A stretch of DNA of 8,621 bases, from NCBI GenBank assembly GCA_024278395.1, contig JAJRTG010000223.1, forward strand, positions 1 to 8,621, read 5' to 3'. The notes under the pieces were generated by a model that was not told the origin of the DNA, did not search any database, and was given only the letters and a program-made list of their open reading frames with translations. This DNA comes from Fidelibacterota bacterium. Its GTDB lineage: Bacteria > Bipolaricaulota > Bipolaricaulia > UBA7950 > UBA9294. The first letter of the stretch is position 1, and every line of letters starts with the position of its first letter. A program made the position numbers and the translations under genes. Shown one piece after another: positions 1 through 6,486 of this stretch.

Positions 1-1532
1 GTGCCGCTCCCACGGTGGCGGCGATCGAGCCGGTGGCGGCCCTCGCCAACTTCGCCGCCCTCGCGATCGAGCGCGCCTACCAGATGTGGCAGATCAAGCG
101 GCAGAAGGAGCGCCTGCACGGGATGACCTCCTTTGGGAGTCGCCTTGCTCAGTTGCGGAACCTGGACGATCTGTGCCGAGCGGCGGCGCAGCGCCTGCGG
201 GACGACATGGGCTATGACCTCTGCGGGGTTTGGCTGAAGGAAGGGGAGAATCTCCGCTTGCACGGGATCGCCTCGGTTGAGACCCTCTCTACGGATGAGC
301 TGCCCGACCACGGGGAGTCGGTTCCGATGGCGGATGTCCTGCAGTCCGTTCTGGAGCAGAAAAAGCCGTTGGTCCTCCATGATCCTGTCCCCAGGGCTCT
401 GATCCCGCTCCTGGGCCGGAAGGGGGGGCTTGGGATCCTTGAAGCGCGGATCAGGAGGGGAGCGAGGTTCGGCGAACAGGACCTCGAGATACTCACTTCC
501 CTTGCCAGCGGACTTTCGGTTGTTATCTCCGATTTAAACCGCGAGCAGGCGCTCAGGCGCATCTACCGCCTCGGACAGGAGCTGACCAAGGCCGTTAGGC
601 TCGAGGAGCTGCTCGACGGGACCCTCTCCTTCCTCGCCGAGCAGTTCAACTTCCAGCACAGCGCCGTCCTCCTGGTGGAAGGGGATGATCTGGTTGTGCG
701 GGGAATCCGCAACCCTGGGGAAGGGCACAACCTGATGCCGGGACAGAGGTTTGACTTCTCGCAGGGGCTTGTGGGATGGGCCGCCGCTCATCGGGAGAGC
801 CTCCTCGTCTCCGACGTCGAGGACGACCCCCGCTACATCGCGGGTTTCTCCGGGACGCGGTCCGAGCTCGTCGTCCCGATGCAGATCGGGGATGAACTCA
901 TCGGTGTGCTCAACGTGGAGAGTCCGCAGCCGGGCTCGTTCGACGCGGAGGATCGACTCCTGTTGGAGGCGGTGGCCGCCGAAGTGGCGATCGCCATTTC
1001 GAACCTCAACTCGCAGGAGCGGCTCCGGCAACAGGCGATCCACGATCCGCTGACCGGCCTGTTCAACCGCCACTACTTCAACGAGATGGTCGCTTCCGAG
1101 CTCGCGCGGGCCGATCGGTACAATCATCCTCTCTCCTTTCTCATGGCTGATGTGGACGGGTTCCGCGCCGTCAACAACCGGCTCGGGCACCTGAAGGGCG
1201 ACGCGGTTCTGCGGGCGGTGGCGGAGTTCCTGCAGGGTAACGTGCGCGGGAGCGACCGGGTGATACGCTACGGGGGGGACGAGTTCCTCATCGTGATGCC
1301 GGAGACGGACGTAGAGGCCGAGCCGATCGCCGCTCGTCTCAAGGAGAAGATCGGCGATCTCTCCGATCGGCTTGACCTGGGGGAACTGAGGATCGGACTG
1401 AGCGTTGGGATCTACATCCGCCGCCCTGGTGATCCGCTCCCTCTAGAGGAGATCCTCCAGGAGGCGGACCATCGGATGTACGCGGAAAAGAGAAGAGCCC
1501 ACCCCGGCCGAAGCGATGAATATCGCTACTAG
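1..1532 (+). CDS. Multi-GAF diguanylate cyclase (GGDEF protein), 5' end outside the window
   Basis: Predicted cytoplasmic diguanylate cyclase making cyclic di-GMP from two GTP under control of GAF sensor domains. The frame is open to the left edge, so the gene is 5'-truncated; residues here are counted from the GTG at 15, which is probably not the true start. Residues 1-25 resemble the last helix of an upstream GAF domain. A diverged GAF follows (about 40-175), then a well-formed GAF (about 190-335), then GGDEF (about 340-500). The cyclase domain has the HDPLTGLFNRHYF entry motif at 343, metal Asp379, base-contact Asn387 and Asp396, the canonical GGDEF at 420-424 and an RxxD product-inhibition site (411-414) five residues before it. 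It therefore looks active and feedback-inhibited. No EAL domain and no membrane segment is visible in the part present. Its 3' end overlaps the next gene by 17 bp. The GAF ligand cannot be inferred. Confidence 0.93.
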   Translation, partial: AAPTVAAIEPVAALANFAALAIERAYQMWQIKRQKERLHGMTSFGSRLAQLRNLDDLCRAAAQRLRDDMGYDLCGVWLKEGENLRLHGIASVETLSTDELPDHGESVPMADVLQSVLEQKKPLVLHDPVPRALIPLLGRKGGLGILEARIRRGARFGEQDLEILTSLASGLSVVISDLNREQALRRIYRLGQELTKAVRLEELLDGTLSFLAEQFNFQHSAVLLVEGDDLVVRGIRNPGEGHNLMPGQRFDFSQGLVGWAAAHRESLLVSDVEDDPRYIAGFSGTRSELVVPMQIGDELIGVLNVESPQPGSFDAEDRLLLEAVAAEVAIAISNLNSQERLRQQAIHDPLTGLFNRHYFNEMVASELARADRYNHPLSFLMADVDGFRAVNNRLGHLKGDAVLRAVAEFLQGNVRGSDRVIRYGGDEFLIVMPETDVEAEPIAARLKEKIGDLSDRLDLGELRIGLSVGIYIRRPGDPLPLEEILQEADHRMYAEKRRAHPGRSDEYRY

Positions 1533-2373
1533 GGAACTCGCAAGCCTGGACGACTTTGCCGCTTGTGAGCGGCTGCAGCTTGAACTCGTCGGCGGTTGGG
1601 AGCGGCTCGTGATCCCTCCCCACGCCCTGGTGACGATCGGGGAGAGCGGCGGGATACTCATCGGCGCCCACGATCCCGATTCCGGCGAGCTCCACGGTGT
1701 GTTGATCGACCTCATCGGGATCGACTCCGGTCGTGGGATTGGATTTACCCTGTTCTTCGGGGTGCGATCCGAGGCGCGCAACCGTGGGATCGGGCAGAGC
1801 CTGCGCCGGGCCGAGCGCAGGCACGCGCGTCGGGCCGGGATCCCCCTCATCCGCTTCCCGATCGATCCGCTGCGCGGGATCGAGGCCCACCTTGCGTGCA
1901 ACAGGCTCGGGGGGGTTGGTGTGGGGTACGTGCGCAACCTGTACGGACCTCTTCCCGATCCGGCCGACGGGGGGCTGGCGACCGACCGGATCCTGGTCGA
2001 GTGGTGGATCGACTCCCCGCGGGTGAACGCGGTCGTGGACGCCGGTCTCCTCCCTCCGCACTACCGGCTCGGACTCGATCGGATGGAGGTGGTGACCAAG
2101 ACGCGGGCCGTGGGGGGCGGGGTCCGTCAGCTGCTCGAGTTCAACTCCTCCCCGGCGAGCGATGTGATCCTCGTCGAGGTCCCGGTCGATTTCGATCGCC
2201 TGCTCGCCGGCTCCCCCAAGCTGGCCCGCGACTGGCGGCTGAAGACCCGGGAGGTGTTTGAGCTGTTCTTCACAAAGGGGTATCTTCTCACCGGATTCGT
2301 GCACGAGGCGGGACGGAGCTTCCACCTGTTGGAACGGAGGAGGAAGGCCGCGGTGTTGGAAGAAGGAGGCTAG
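1516..2373 (+). CDS. GNAT-superfamily acetyltransferase, COG3375-like
   Basis: A 285-residue protein resembling the uncharacterised COG3375 family of predicted GNAT acetyltransferases, which would move an acetyl group from acetyl-CoA to an unknown acceptor. The N-terminal part carries a GNAT core with the pyrophosphate-binding turn R88-N-R90-G91-I-G93, preceded by the strand 'GFTLFFGV' and followed by an Arg-rich helix. The motif 'PPHALVTIG...GGILIGA' near residues 34-51, 'FPIDPLRGIEAHLACNRLG' near 115-133 and 'TDRILVEWWID' near 156-166 are what I recall as family hallmarks. About 120 further residues form a C-terminal extension ending in a 'FTKGYLLTGF' stretch. The ATG lies inside the preceding cyclase gene and has only a weak purine-rich stretch upstream, so translational coupling is likely. 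deoC follows after 7 bp. The family assignment is from memory of motifs; the substrate is unknown. Confidence 0.82.
   Translation: MNIATRELASLDDFAACERLQLELVGGWERLVIPPHALVTIGESGGILIGAHDPDSGELHGVLIDLIGIDSGRGIGFTLFFGVRSEARNRGIGQSLRRAERRHARRAGIPLIRFPIDPLRGIEAHLACNRLGGVGVGYVRNLYGPLPDPADGGLATDRILVEWWIDSPRVNAVVDAGLLPPHYRLGLDRMEVVTKTRAVGGGVRQLLEFNSSPASDVILVEVPVDFDRLLAGSPKLARDWRLKTREVFELFFTKGYLLTGFVHEAGRSFHLLERRRKAAVLEEGG
2363..2369 (+). promoter_or_regulatory. Ribosome binding site of deoC
   Basis: AAGGAGG, a strong anti-16S match, lies within the last codons of the acetyltransferase gene, 11 nt before the ATG at 2381. The spacing is slightly long but there is no competing start. It fixes the deoC start at 2381 rather than at the far upstream in-frame start inside the acetyltransferase gene. 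Confidence 0.7.
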
Positions 2374-2380
2374 AAGAGAT

Positions 2381-3052
2381 ATGCGTAAGAAGGAACTGGC
2401 GAAGATGATCGACCACACCCTCCTTGGTCCGACTGCGACCGTGGAGGGGGTGAAGCGGCTGTGTGCCGAAGCGAACCGATATGGGTTCTACTCCGTGTGC
2501 GTCAACCCGTGTCACGTCGCGCTCGCCCGCGAGCTCACCCTAGAGGAGCCGGTCAAGGTGTGCGCGGTGATCGGGTTCCCCCACGGGATGACCACCCCCG
2601 AGGTGAAGGGGTTCGAGGCGCAGAAGGCGGTCGCCGCCGGGGCGGAGGAGCTCGACATGGTGATCAACGTCGCCGCCCTCAAGGAGGGTGATTACGAGGC
2701 CGTGCTCACCGACATCCGGGCGGTGTGCGACGTGGCCCGCAAGGCCCCGGGGAAGGTGCTGGTCAAGGTGATCCTGGAGACGGCCCTTCTGGAGGAGCAG
2801 GAGAAGGTCGCGGGGGCGATCCTCGCCAAGGCGGGCGGAGCCGACTTCGTCAAGACCTCGACCGGGTTCGGACCCGGAGGGGCGACCGTTGAGGACGTCT
2901 CGCTCCTCCGCCGCACGGTCGGAGATAAGATGGGGGTGAAGGCGGCCGGCGGGATCCGCGACTACGAGACGGCGGTCAAGATGATCGAGGCCGGGGCGAA
3001 CCGGATCGGGGCGAGCCGCAGCGTGGAGATCATCGCGGGGGCGCCGGAGTAG
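2381..3052 (+). CDS. deoC: Deoxyribose-phosphate aldolase (DeoC)
   Basis: Class I aldolase (EC 4.1.2.4) that splits 2-deoxy-D-ribose 5-phosphate into glyceraldehyde 3-phosphate and acetaldehyde, the last step of deoxynucleoside breakdown in the cytoplasm. At 223 residues it has normal bacterial length. The N-terminal 'MIDHTLL' (9-15) is typical. Active-site residues are visible in a TIM-barrel order: Asp92 in 'EELDMVIN', Lys129 in 'VKVILET', the Schiff-base Lys158 in 'DFVKTSTGF', and Lys187 in 'GVKAAGGIRD'. The phosphate-binding end 'NRIGASRS' is also present. The ATG at 2381 is chosen for its AAGGAGG site and family length. recO follows after a single base, so the two are almost certainly cotranscribed. 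No other nucleoside-salvage gene (deoA, deoD, cdd) is in the window. Confidence 0.97.
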   Translation: MRKKELAKMIDHTLLGPTATVEGVKRLCAEANRYGFYSVCVNPCHVALARELTLEEPVKVCAVIGFPHGMTTPEVKGFEAQKAVAAGAEELDMVINVAALKEGDYEAVLTDIRAVCDVARKAPGKVLVKVILETALLEEQEKVAGAILAKAGGADFVKTSTGFGPGGATVEDVSLLRRTVGDKMGVKAAGGIRDYETAVKMIEAGANRIGASRSVEIIAGAPE

Positions 3053-3053
3053 A

Positions 3054-3749
3054 GTGGGGCTCGAGCGCGGCGAGGGCTTCGTCCTGCGGACGCGCGAGTT
3101 CGCCGAAGCCGATATCATCGTCACCCTGTTCCTCCGCGGCTACGGCAAGCGGACGGCGATCGCCAAAGGGGCGCGGCGATTGAACTCCCGCCTCGGGGGT
3201 GTCTTCGACCTGCTGAATCGGGTGGAGGTCGTCTTCTATCCCCGTGACCGCCTCGACCTCGTAAGCCAGGGGACGCTCCTCGACGGGTACGAGCGCTTGA
3301 AGCGCGATCTGACAAGGGTGAATTCCGCCCTCTCCGTCGCGCGGCTCCTCGACCGCCTCCTCCCGCCGCACCAGGAGGAGGACGCCCCCTACCGGCTGTT
3401 CGGGCGGTTCCTCTCGGGGCTTGTCGGTGAGCAGTCCGGTAGGTCGCGGATCGCGGTCGAGCTCAAGCTCCTTTCCCTGCTCGGTCATCGTCCCCACCTC
3501 CGAGCCTGCCTTCGCTGCGGGGACAGGCAAGGGCCGTTTCGGTTCATCCCGACGCGCGGAGGGCTCCTCTGTCGGAGCTGCGCCGGGGAGGAGGGGATCC
3601 CGGTTGAAGCCGGACTCGCCCGCGCCCTCGACTGGCTCCTTTCTCACCCCCTTGAGAAGAGCGGGGTGGTCCGCCTCTCCGAACAGGAGGAGAAACAGGC
3701 CGATGCGCTCCTCAAGGAGTACATCGATCTTCTCAGCCGGGGAACTTGA
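3054..3749 (+). CDS. recO: DNA repair and recombination mediator RecO
   Basis: RecO works with RecR (and RecF) to load RecA onto SSB-coated single-stranded DNA at gaps, and anneals complementary strands. The 231-residue product starts with the RecO OB-fold pattern: 'EGFVLRTREFAEADIIVTLF', then 'GKRTAIAKGARR' and 'VEVVFY' (residues about 1-80). A helical C-terminal region carries a four-cysteine zinc site at Cys152, Cys155, Cys173 and Cys176 (CLRC...CRSC). It starts with GTG at 3054, one base after the deoC stop, with GGAG at 3046-3049 as a close ribosome site inside the end of deoC. Its own stop codon overlaps the -35 box of the atpC promoter. The deoC neighbour is a nucleoside-salvage gene; in many Firmicutes recO sits near another salvage gene, cdd. 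Confidence 0.93.
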   Translation: MGLERGEGFVLRTREFAEADIIVTLFLRGYGKRTAIAKGARRLNSRLGGVFDLLNRVEVVFYPRDRLDLVSQGTLLDGYERLKRDLTRVNSALSVARLLDRLLPPHQEEDAPYRLFGRFLSGLVGEQSGRSRIAVELKLLSLLGHRPHLRACLRCGDRQGPFRFIPTRGGLLCRSCAGEEGIPVEAGLARALDWLLSHPLEKSGVVRLSEQEEKQADALLKEYIDLLSRGT

Positions 3750-3774
3750 CGGGATCATGCGTCTCCCCTATAGT
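3746..3774 (+). promoter_or_regulatory. Sigma-70 type promoter for atpC-fabF
   Basis: TTGACG at 3746-3751 and TATAGT at 3769-3774, exactly 17 bp apart, each matching the housekeeping consensus at five of six positions. The -35 box contains the recO TGA stop. The expected transcript start near 3781 leaves a leader of about 16 nt holding the AAGGAG site. No other gap of this block could hold a promoter, so it likely serves both atpC and fabF. Seen in sequence; activity is inferred. Confidence 0.68.
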
Positions 3775-3784
3775 CTCTTCCCCG

Positions 3785-3790
3785 AAGGAG
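3785..3790 (+). promoter_or_regulatory. Ribosome binding site of atpC
   Basis: AAGGAG ends 6 nt before the ATG at 3797. It decides the start: an in-frame TTG at 3746 would add 17 unrelated residues, has no ribosome site and lies in the promoter itself. Confidence 0.8.
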
Positions 3791-3796
3791 TACACG

Positions 3797-4162
3797 ATGC
3801 ATTGTGAATTGCGAACAGCGGAAAGGACATTGTTCTCCGGTGAGGCGAGCCTCATCGTTGCCAGGAGCCCGCGCGGGGAGTTTGGGGTGATGGATGGACA
3901 CGCTCCGCTTCTCGCCGTCCTCGTCCCCGCCCCCCTTCGGGTGAAGGCGGAGGACCGGGAGCACGAGTTCGCCGTTGCGGCGGGACTCCTTCGCGTGGAC
4001 GAAGGCGGGGTCGTGATCCTCGCCCAGGATGCGGTCCCAAGGGAGGAGATCGACTTGAATTTCGTACGGACCAAGATCGCGGAGCTTTCCGAGTCCGAAG
4101 GGGCAGCGGAGGAGCTCGCGTTCCTGCGGGTGCAGGAGAGGATCGGAGGGGGCAGTGACTAG
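3797..4162 (+). CDS. atpC: F-type ATP synthase epsilon subunit
   Basis: Epsilon subunit of the F1 central stalk, which links the gamma rotor to the c-ring and can inhibit ATP hydrolysis. The N-terminal beta-sandwich (about residues 1-85) is clear: 'LRTAERTLFSGEASLIVA', the signature 'GEFGVMDGHAPLLAVL' (28-43), then 'FAVAAGLLRVDEGGVVILAQDAV' ending the domain. The C-terminal helical part is short, about 31-35 residues, giving 121 residues in total against roughly 138 in E. coli, so its regulatory hairpin may be reduced. The gene overlaps fabF by 8 bp and has its own promoter. It is not preceded by atpD or other ATP synthase genes, unlike the usual atpAGDC order. It may come from a split ATP synthase locus; the remaining subunits cannot be seen here. 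Confidence 0.9.
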   Translation: MHCELRTAERTLFSGEASLIVARSPRGEFGVMDGHAPLLAVLVPAPLRVKAEDREHEFAVAAGLLRVDEGGVVILAQDAVPREEIDLNFVRTKIAELSESEGAAEELAFLRVQERIGGGSD

Positions 4163-5390
4163 GCGGGTGGTTGTCACCGGTCTTGGACCGATCACTCCGA
4201 TCGGGATCGGGAAGGCCGCGTTCTGGGAAGGGCTGCGGGCTGGAGTGAGCGGGGTGCGGAGGGTCGATGACCTGGTCGATCTCGACGGGATCGAGGTCAA
4301 GATCGGGGCACCGGTCCTCGATTTTGACCCGCTTGAGCACATGGACCGCCGCCGGGCACGGCGGATCGACCGCTCGGCCCAGTTCGGGCTGGTGGCGGCG
4401 AAGCTCGCGTTCGCCGACGCCGGGATCGACCCGGGCGAGCTCGATCCGGAGCGGAGCGGGGTGATCGCCGGGACCGGGATCGGCGGACTGGAGACGATGT
4501 CCGCCAATTTCAAGGTTTTGTTCGAACAGGGACCGCGGCGGATAAGTCCGTTCTTCATCCCCAGGCTGATGCCGAACGCCGTTGCCGGTGAGATCGCGAT
4601 CGAGTACGGACTGCGCGGGGGGAACTTCGGGGTGGTCTCGGCGTGCGCCAGCTCGGCCCACGCGATCGGGGTCGCTTCCGAGCTCATAAGGTCGGGGTTC
4701 ATCGACCTCGCCGTCGCCGGAGGAGCGGAGGCCGTCCTCCTGCGGATCGCCTACGCCGGGTTCGTGCAGATCGGCGCCCTCTCCAAGCGGAATGATGACC
4801 CGGCCCGCGCTTCGCGTCCGTTCGACCGCGACCGGGACGGGTTCGTGATCGGAGAGGGGGCGGGGATCCTTATCCTGGAGGAGGAGTCGCACGCCCGCGC
4901 CCGCGGTGCGCGGATCTACGGGGAGCTCGCCGGGTTCGGGATGAGCGCCGACGCCTACCACATCACCGCCCCACCGCCGGACGGAGCCGGCGCGGCGGCG
5001 GCGATCCGGATGGCGCTGTCCCGCGCCGGGGTTCGTCCGGAGGAAGTGGATTACATAAACGCGCACGGGACCTCGACCCTGCTGAACGACCGTGCGGAGA
5101 CGGCGGCGATCAAGCTCGGGCTGGGAGAGGCTGCGTACAGGGTCAAGATAAGCTCCACCAAGTCGCAGATCGGTCACCTCCTCGGCGCCGCCGGCGCGGT
5201 GGAGGCGGTCGCCGCTTTGCTCGCCATGGAGAACGGCCTCATCCCGGCGACGATCAACTACGAGAACCCCGATCCCGAATGTGATCTTGATTACACCCCC
5301 GTTCCGACCGAAAGGGAGATCAAGGTCGCCTTAAGCGATTCGTTCGGGTTCGGCGGGCAGAACGCGGTGCTCCTCTTCCGGCGGCTCTAG
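4155..5390 (+). CDS. fabF: 3-oxoacyl-[acyl-carrier-protein] synthase II (FabF)
   Basis: Beta-ketoacyl-ACP synthase (KAS II), a cytoplasmic thiolase-fold enzyme that condenses malonyl-ACP with acyl-ACP to lengthen fatty acids. The length (411 residues) and all catalytic residues match FabF, each one position on from E. coli numbering: nucleophile Cys164 in 'SACASS', His304 in 'NAHGTST', Lys336 in 'STKSQIGH' and His341. The N-terminal 'RRVVVTGLGPITPIG' and the 'GFVIGEGAGILILEE' segment are typical. The gate loop reads GFGGQN where E. coli has GFGGTN. The GTG start sits 5 nt after GGAGG within the end of atpC, so translation is probably coupled to atpC. No acpP, fabD, fabG or fabZ is adjacent. 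Convergent pheS ends 52 bp downstream, with no clear intrinsic terminator between them. Confidence 0.95.
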   Translation: MTRRVVVTGLGPITPIGIGKAAFWEGLRAGVSGVRRVDDLVDLDGIEVKIGAPVLDFDPLEHMDRRRARRIDRSAQFGLVAAKLAFADAGIDPGELDPERSGVIAGTGIGGLETMSANFKVLFEQGPRRISPFFIPRLMPNAVAGEIAIEYGLRGGNFGVVSACASSAHAIGVASELIRSGFIDLAVAGGAEAVLLRIAYAGFVQIGALSKRNDDPARASRPFDRDRDGFVIGEGAGILILEEESHARARGARIYGELAGFGMSADAYHITAPPPDGAGAAAAIRMALSRAGVRPEEVDYINAHGTSTLLNDRAETAAIKLGLGEAAYRVKISSTKSQIGHLLGAAGAVEAVAALLAMENGLIPATINYENPDPECDLDYTPVPTEREIKVALSDSFGFGGQNAVLLFRRL

Positions 5391-5442
5391 GGGACGCCTC
5401 CGAGGCTCGCTGGATCAGGCTGTCGCTTTGCGTGGCGGGCGG

Positions 5443-6450
5443 CTAGAACTGGGTGATGAACCGCAGGTCGTTCTGGAGGAAGACGCGGATGTCGTCGATC
5501 TTGTAGCGGAGCATCGCCATCCGCTCGACCCCGAGCCCGAAGGCGAATCCGGTCACCTTCTCCGGGTCGTACCCCACCTCGGTCAGCACCGCCGGATCGA
5601 CCATCCCCGCCCCCATGATCTCGAGCCACTCGCTCGCTCCGGGAGCGCGCATGTGCACCTGCACCGACGGCTCGGTGAACGGGAAGAAATCGCCCGACAT
5701 GCGCATCTCGTATCCCTCCCCGAAGAACTCGTGCACGAAGTACTCGATCACGTACTTCAGGTTTGCGAGCGATAATCCTTCCTCCACCCACAGCAGCTCC
5801 ACCTGGTGGAAGACCGGGGAGTGGGTCGCGTCCTGGGTGTCGCGGCGGTAGCAGCGGCCGGGACAGATGACGCGCACCGGCGGGGTCGTCTCCTTCATCA
5901 CCCTGATCTGCACCGGCGAGGTGTGCGGGCGCAGGAGCCTCGTATCGTCGATGTAGAACGTGTCCCACTCATCGCGTGCCGGATGGTTCGCCGGGATGTT
6001 CAACGCCTCGAACGCGTAGTACTCGGTCTCGATCTCAGGGCCGGAGGCGATGTCGAACCCCATGCGCAGGAATATGTCCTCGATCTCCCGCTGCACCCGG
6101 GTGAGGAGGTGGAGATGCCCGAGGGGGTGATAGACCCCGGGAAGGGTGAGGTCGACTCTCTCCTTGGCCAACCGCTCTCCGAGGGAGGCCTCCTTGAGCG
6201 ACTCCTCCCGGGCGGTGTAAAGCTCGTTCGCCCGCGCTTTAAGCTCGTTCAGGAGTTTTCCCGCCGCGGCACGGTCCTCTTGGGGAAGCGTTCCCAGCGT
6301 CTTGAACAATGTGGCGATCTTCCCTTTTCGTCCCAGGTATTCGATGCGGAACGCCTCCAGCGCCTCCGGGGTGGTGAGGGACTCCGCGTCTTTGCCCATC
6401 GCTTCGGAGATGGACCCGATTCTCTCCTTCAGCTCGTCGATCGTCGTCAT
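5443..6450 (-). CDS. pheS: Phenylalanyl-tRNA synthetase alpha subunit
   Basis: Catalytic alpha subunit of the cytoplasmic (alpha-beta)2 phenylalanyl-tRNA synthetase, a class II enzyme that charges tRNA-Phe. The product has 335 residues, normal for PheS. Residues 1-85 form the tRNA-binding coiled coil, including 'RIEYLGRKGKI' (35-45). The class II core follows: motif 1 around 'GPEIETEYYAFEALNIPANHP' parts (137-157), motif 2 with 'GRCYRRDTQDATHSP' (198-212) followed by FHQVE, and motif 3 'GFAFGLGVERMAML' (301-314). Ala303 corresponds to E. coli Ala294, which sets Phe selectivity. The ATG at 6450 is chosen because the N-terminus then matches known PheS length; an in-frame ATG at 6507 would add residues encoded within the promoters. 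There is no Shine-Dalgarno site, and the -10 box ends 7 nt before the ATG. The usual partner pheT does not follow; fabF converges instead. Confidence 0.97.
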   Translation of the reverse strand: MTTIDELKERIGSISEAMGKDAESLTTPEALEAFRIEYLGRKGKIATLFKTLGTLPQEDRAAAGKLLNELKARANELYTAREESLKEASLGERLAKERVDLTLPGVYHPLGHLHLLTRVQREIEDIFLRMGFDIASGPEIETEYYAFEALNIPANHPARDEWDTFYIDDTRLLRPHTSPVQIRVMKETTPPVRVICPGRCYRRDTQDATHSPVFHQVELLWVEEGLSLANLKYVIEYFVHEFFGEGYEMRMSGDFFPFTEPSVQVHMRAPGASEWLEIMGAGMVDPAVLTEVGYDPEKVTGFAFGLGVERMAMLRYKIDDIRVFLQNDLRFITQF

Positions 6451-6457
6451 GGCGGGG

Positions 6458-6486
6458 ATTTTAGCGGCTGACTTGATGATTGACAA
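6458..6486 (-). promoter_or_regulatory. Promoter of pheS, predicted to give a leaderless mRNA
   Basis: Read on the minus strand: TTGTCA (6486 to 6481), 17 bp, TAAAAT (6463 to 6458). Each box matches the sigma-70 consensus at five of six positions with ideal spacing. Only seven bases (CCCCGCC) separate the -10 box from the pheS ATG, so the first transcribed base should be the A of the start codon at 6450. No ribosome binding site is present, consistent with a leaderless transcript. Confidence 0.65.

Noticed and set aside
1272..1278. Seven-G run at the GGDEF codons (also a seven-G run at 422-428) as a phase-variable slippage site
   Set aside because: Runs come from frequent GGG glycine codons across the window; the frame is intact and no other phase-variation feature is present.
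1339..2418. A 359-codon minus-strand frame across the acetyltransferase gene
   Set aside because: Low-complexity composition, no recognisable domain, and fully antisense to a protein with a good GNAT motif.
3852..5177. A 441-codon open frame on the minus strand across atpC and fabF
   Set aside because: It is antisense to two clear genes, is rich in Arg/Pro/Gly with no family motifs, and reflects GC-rich codon bias.
5391..5442. Terminator between convergent fabF and pheS (GCCT-CCG-AGGC near 5396)
   Set aside because: The stem is only 4 bp, the loop is 3 bases and there is no U-tract on either strand.
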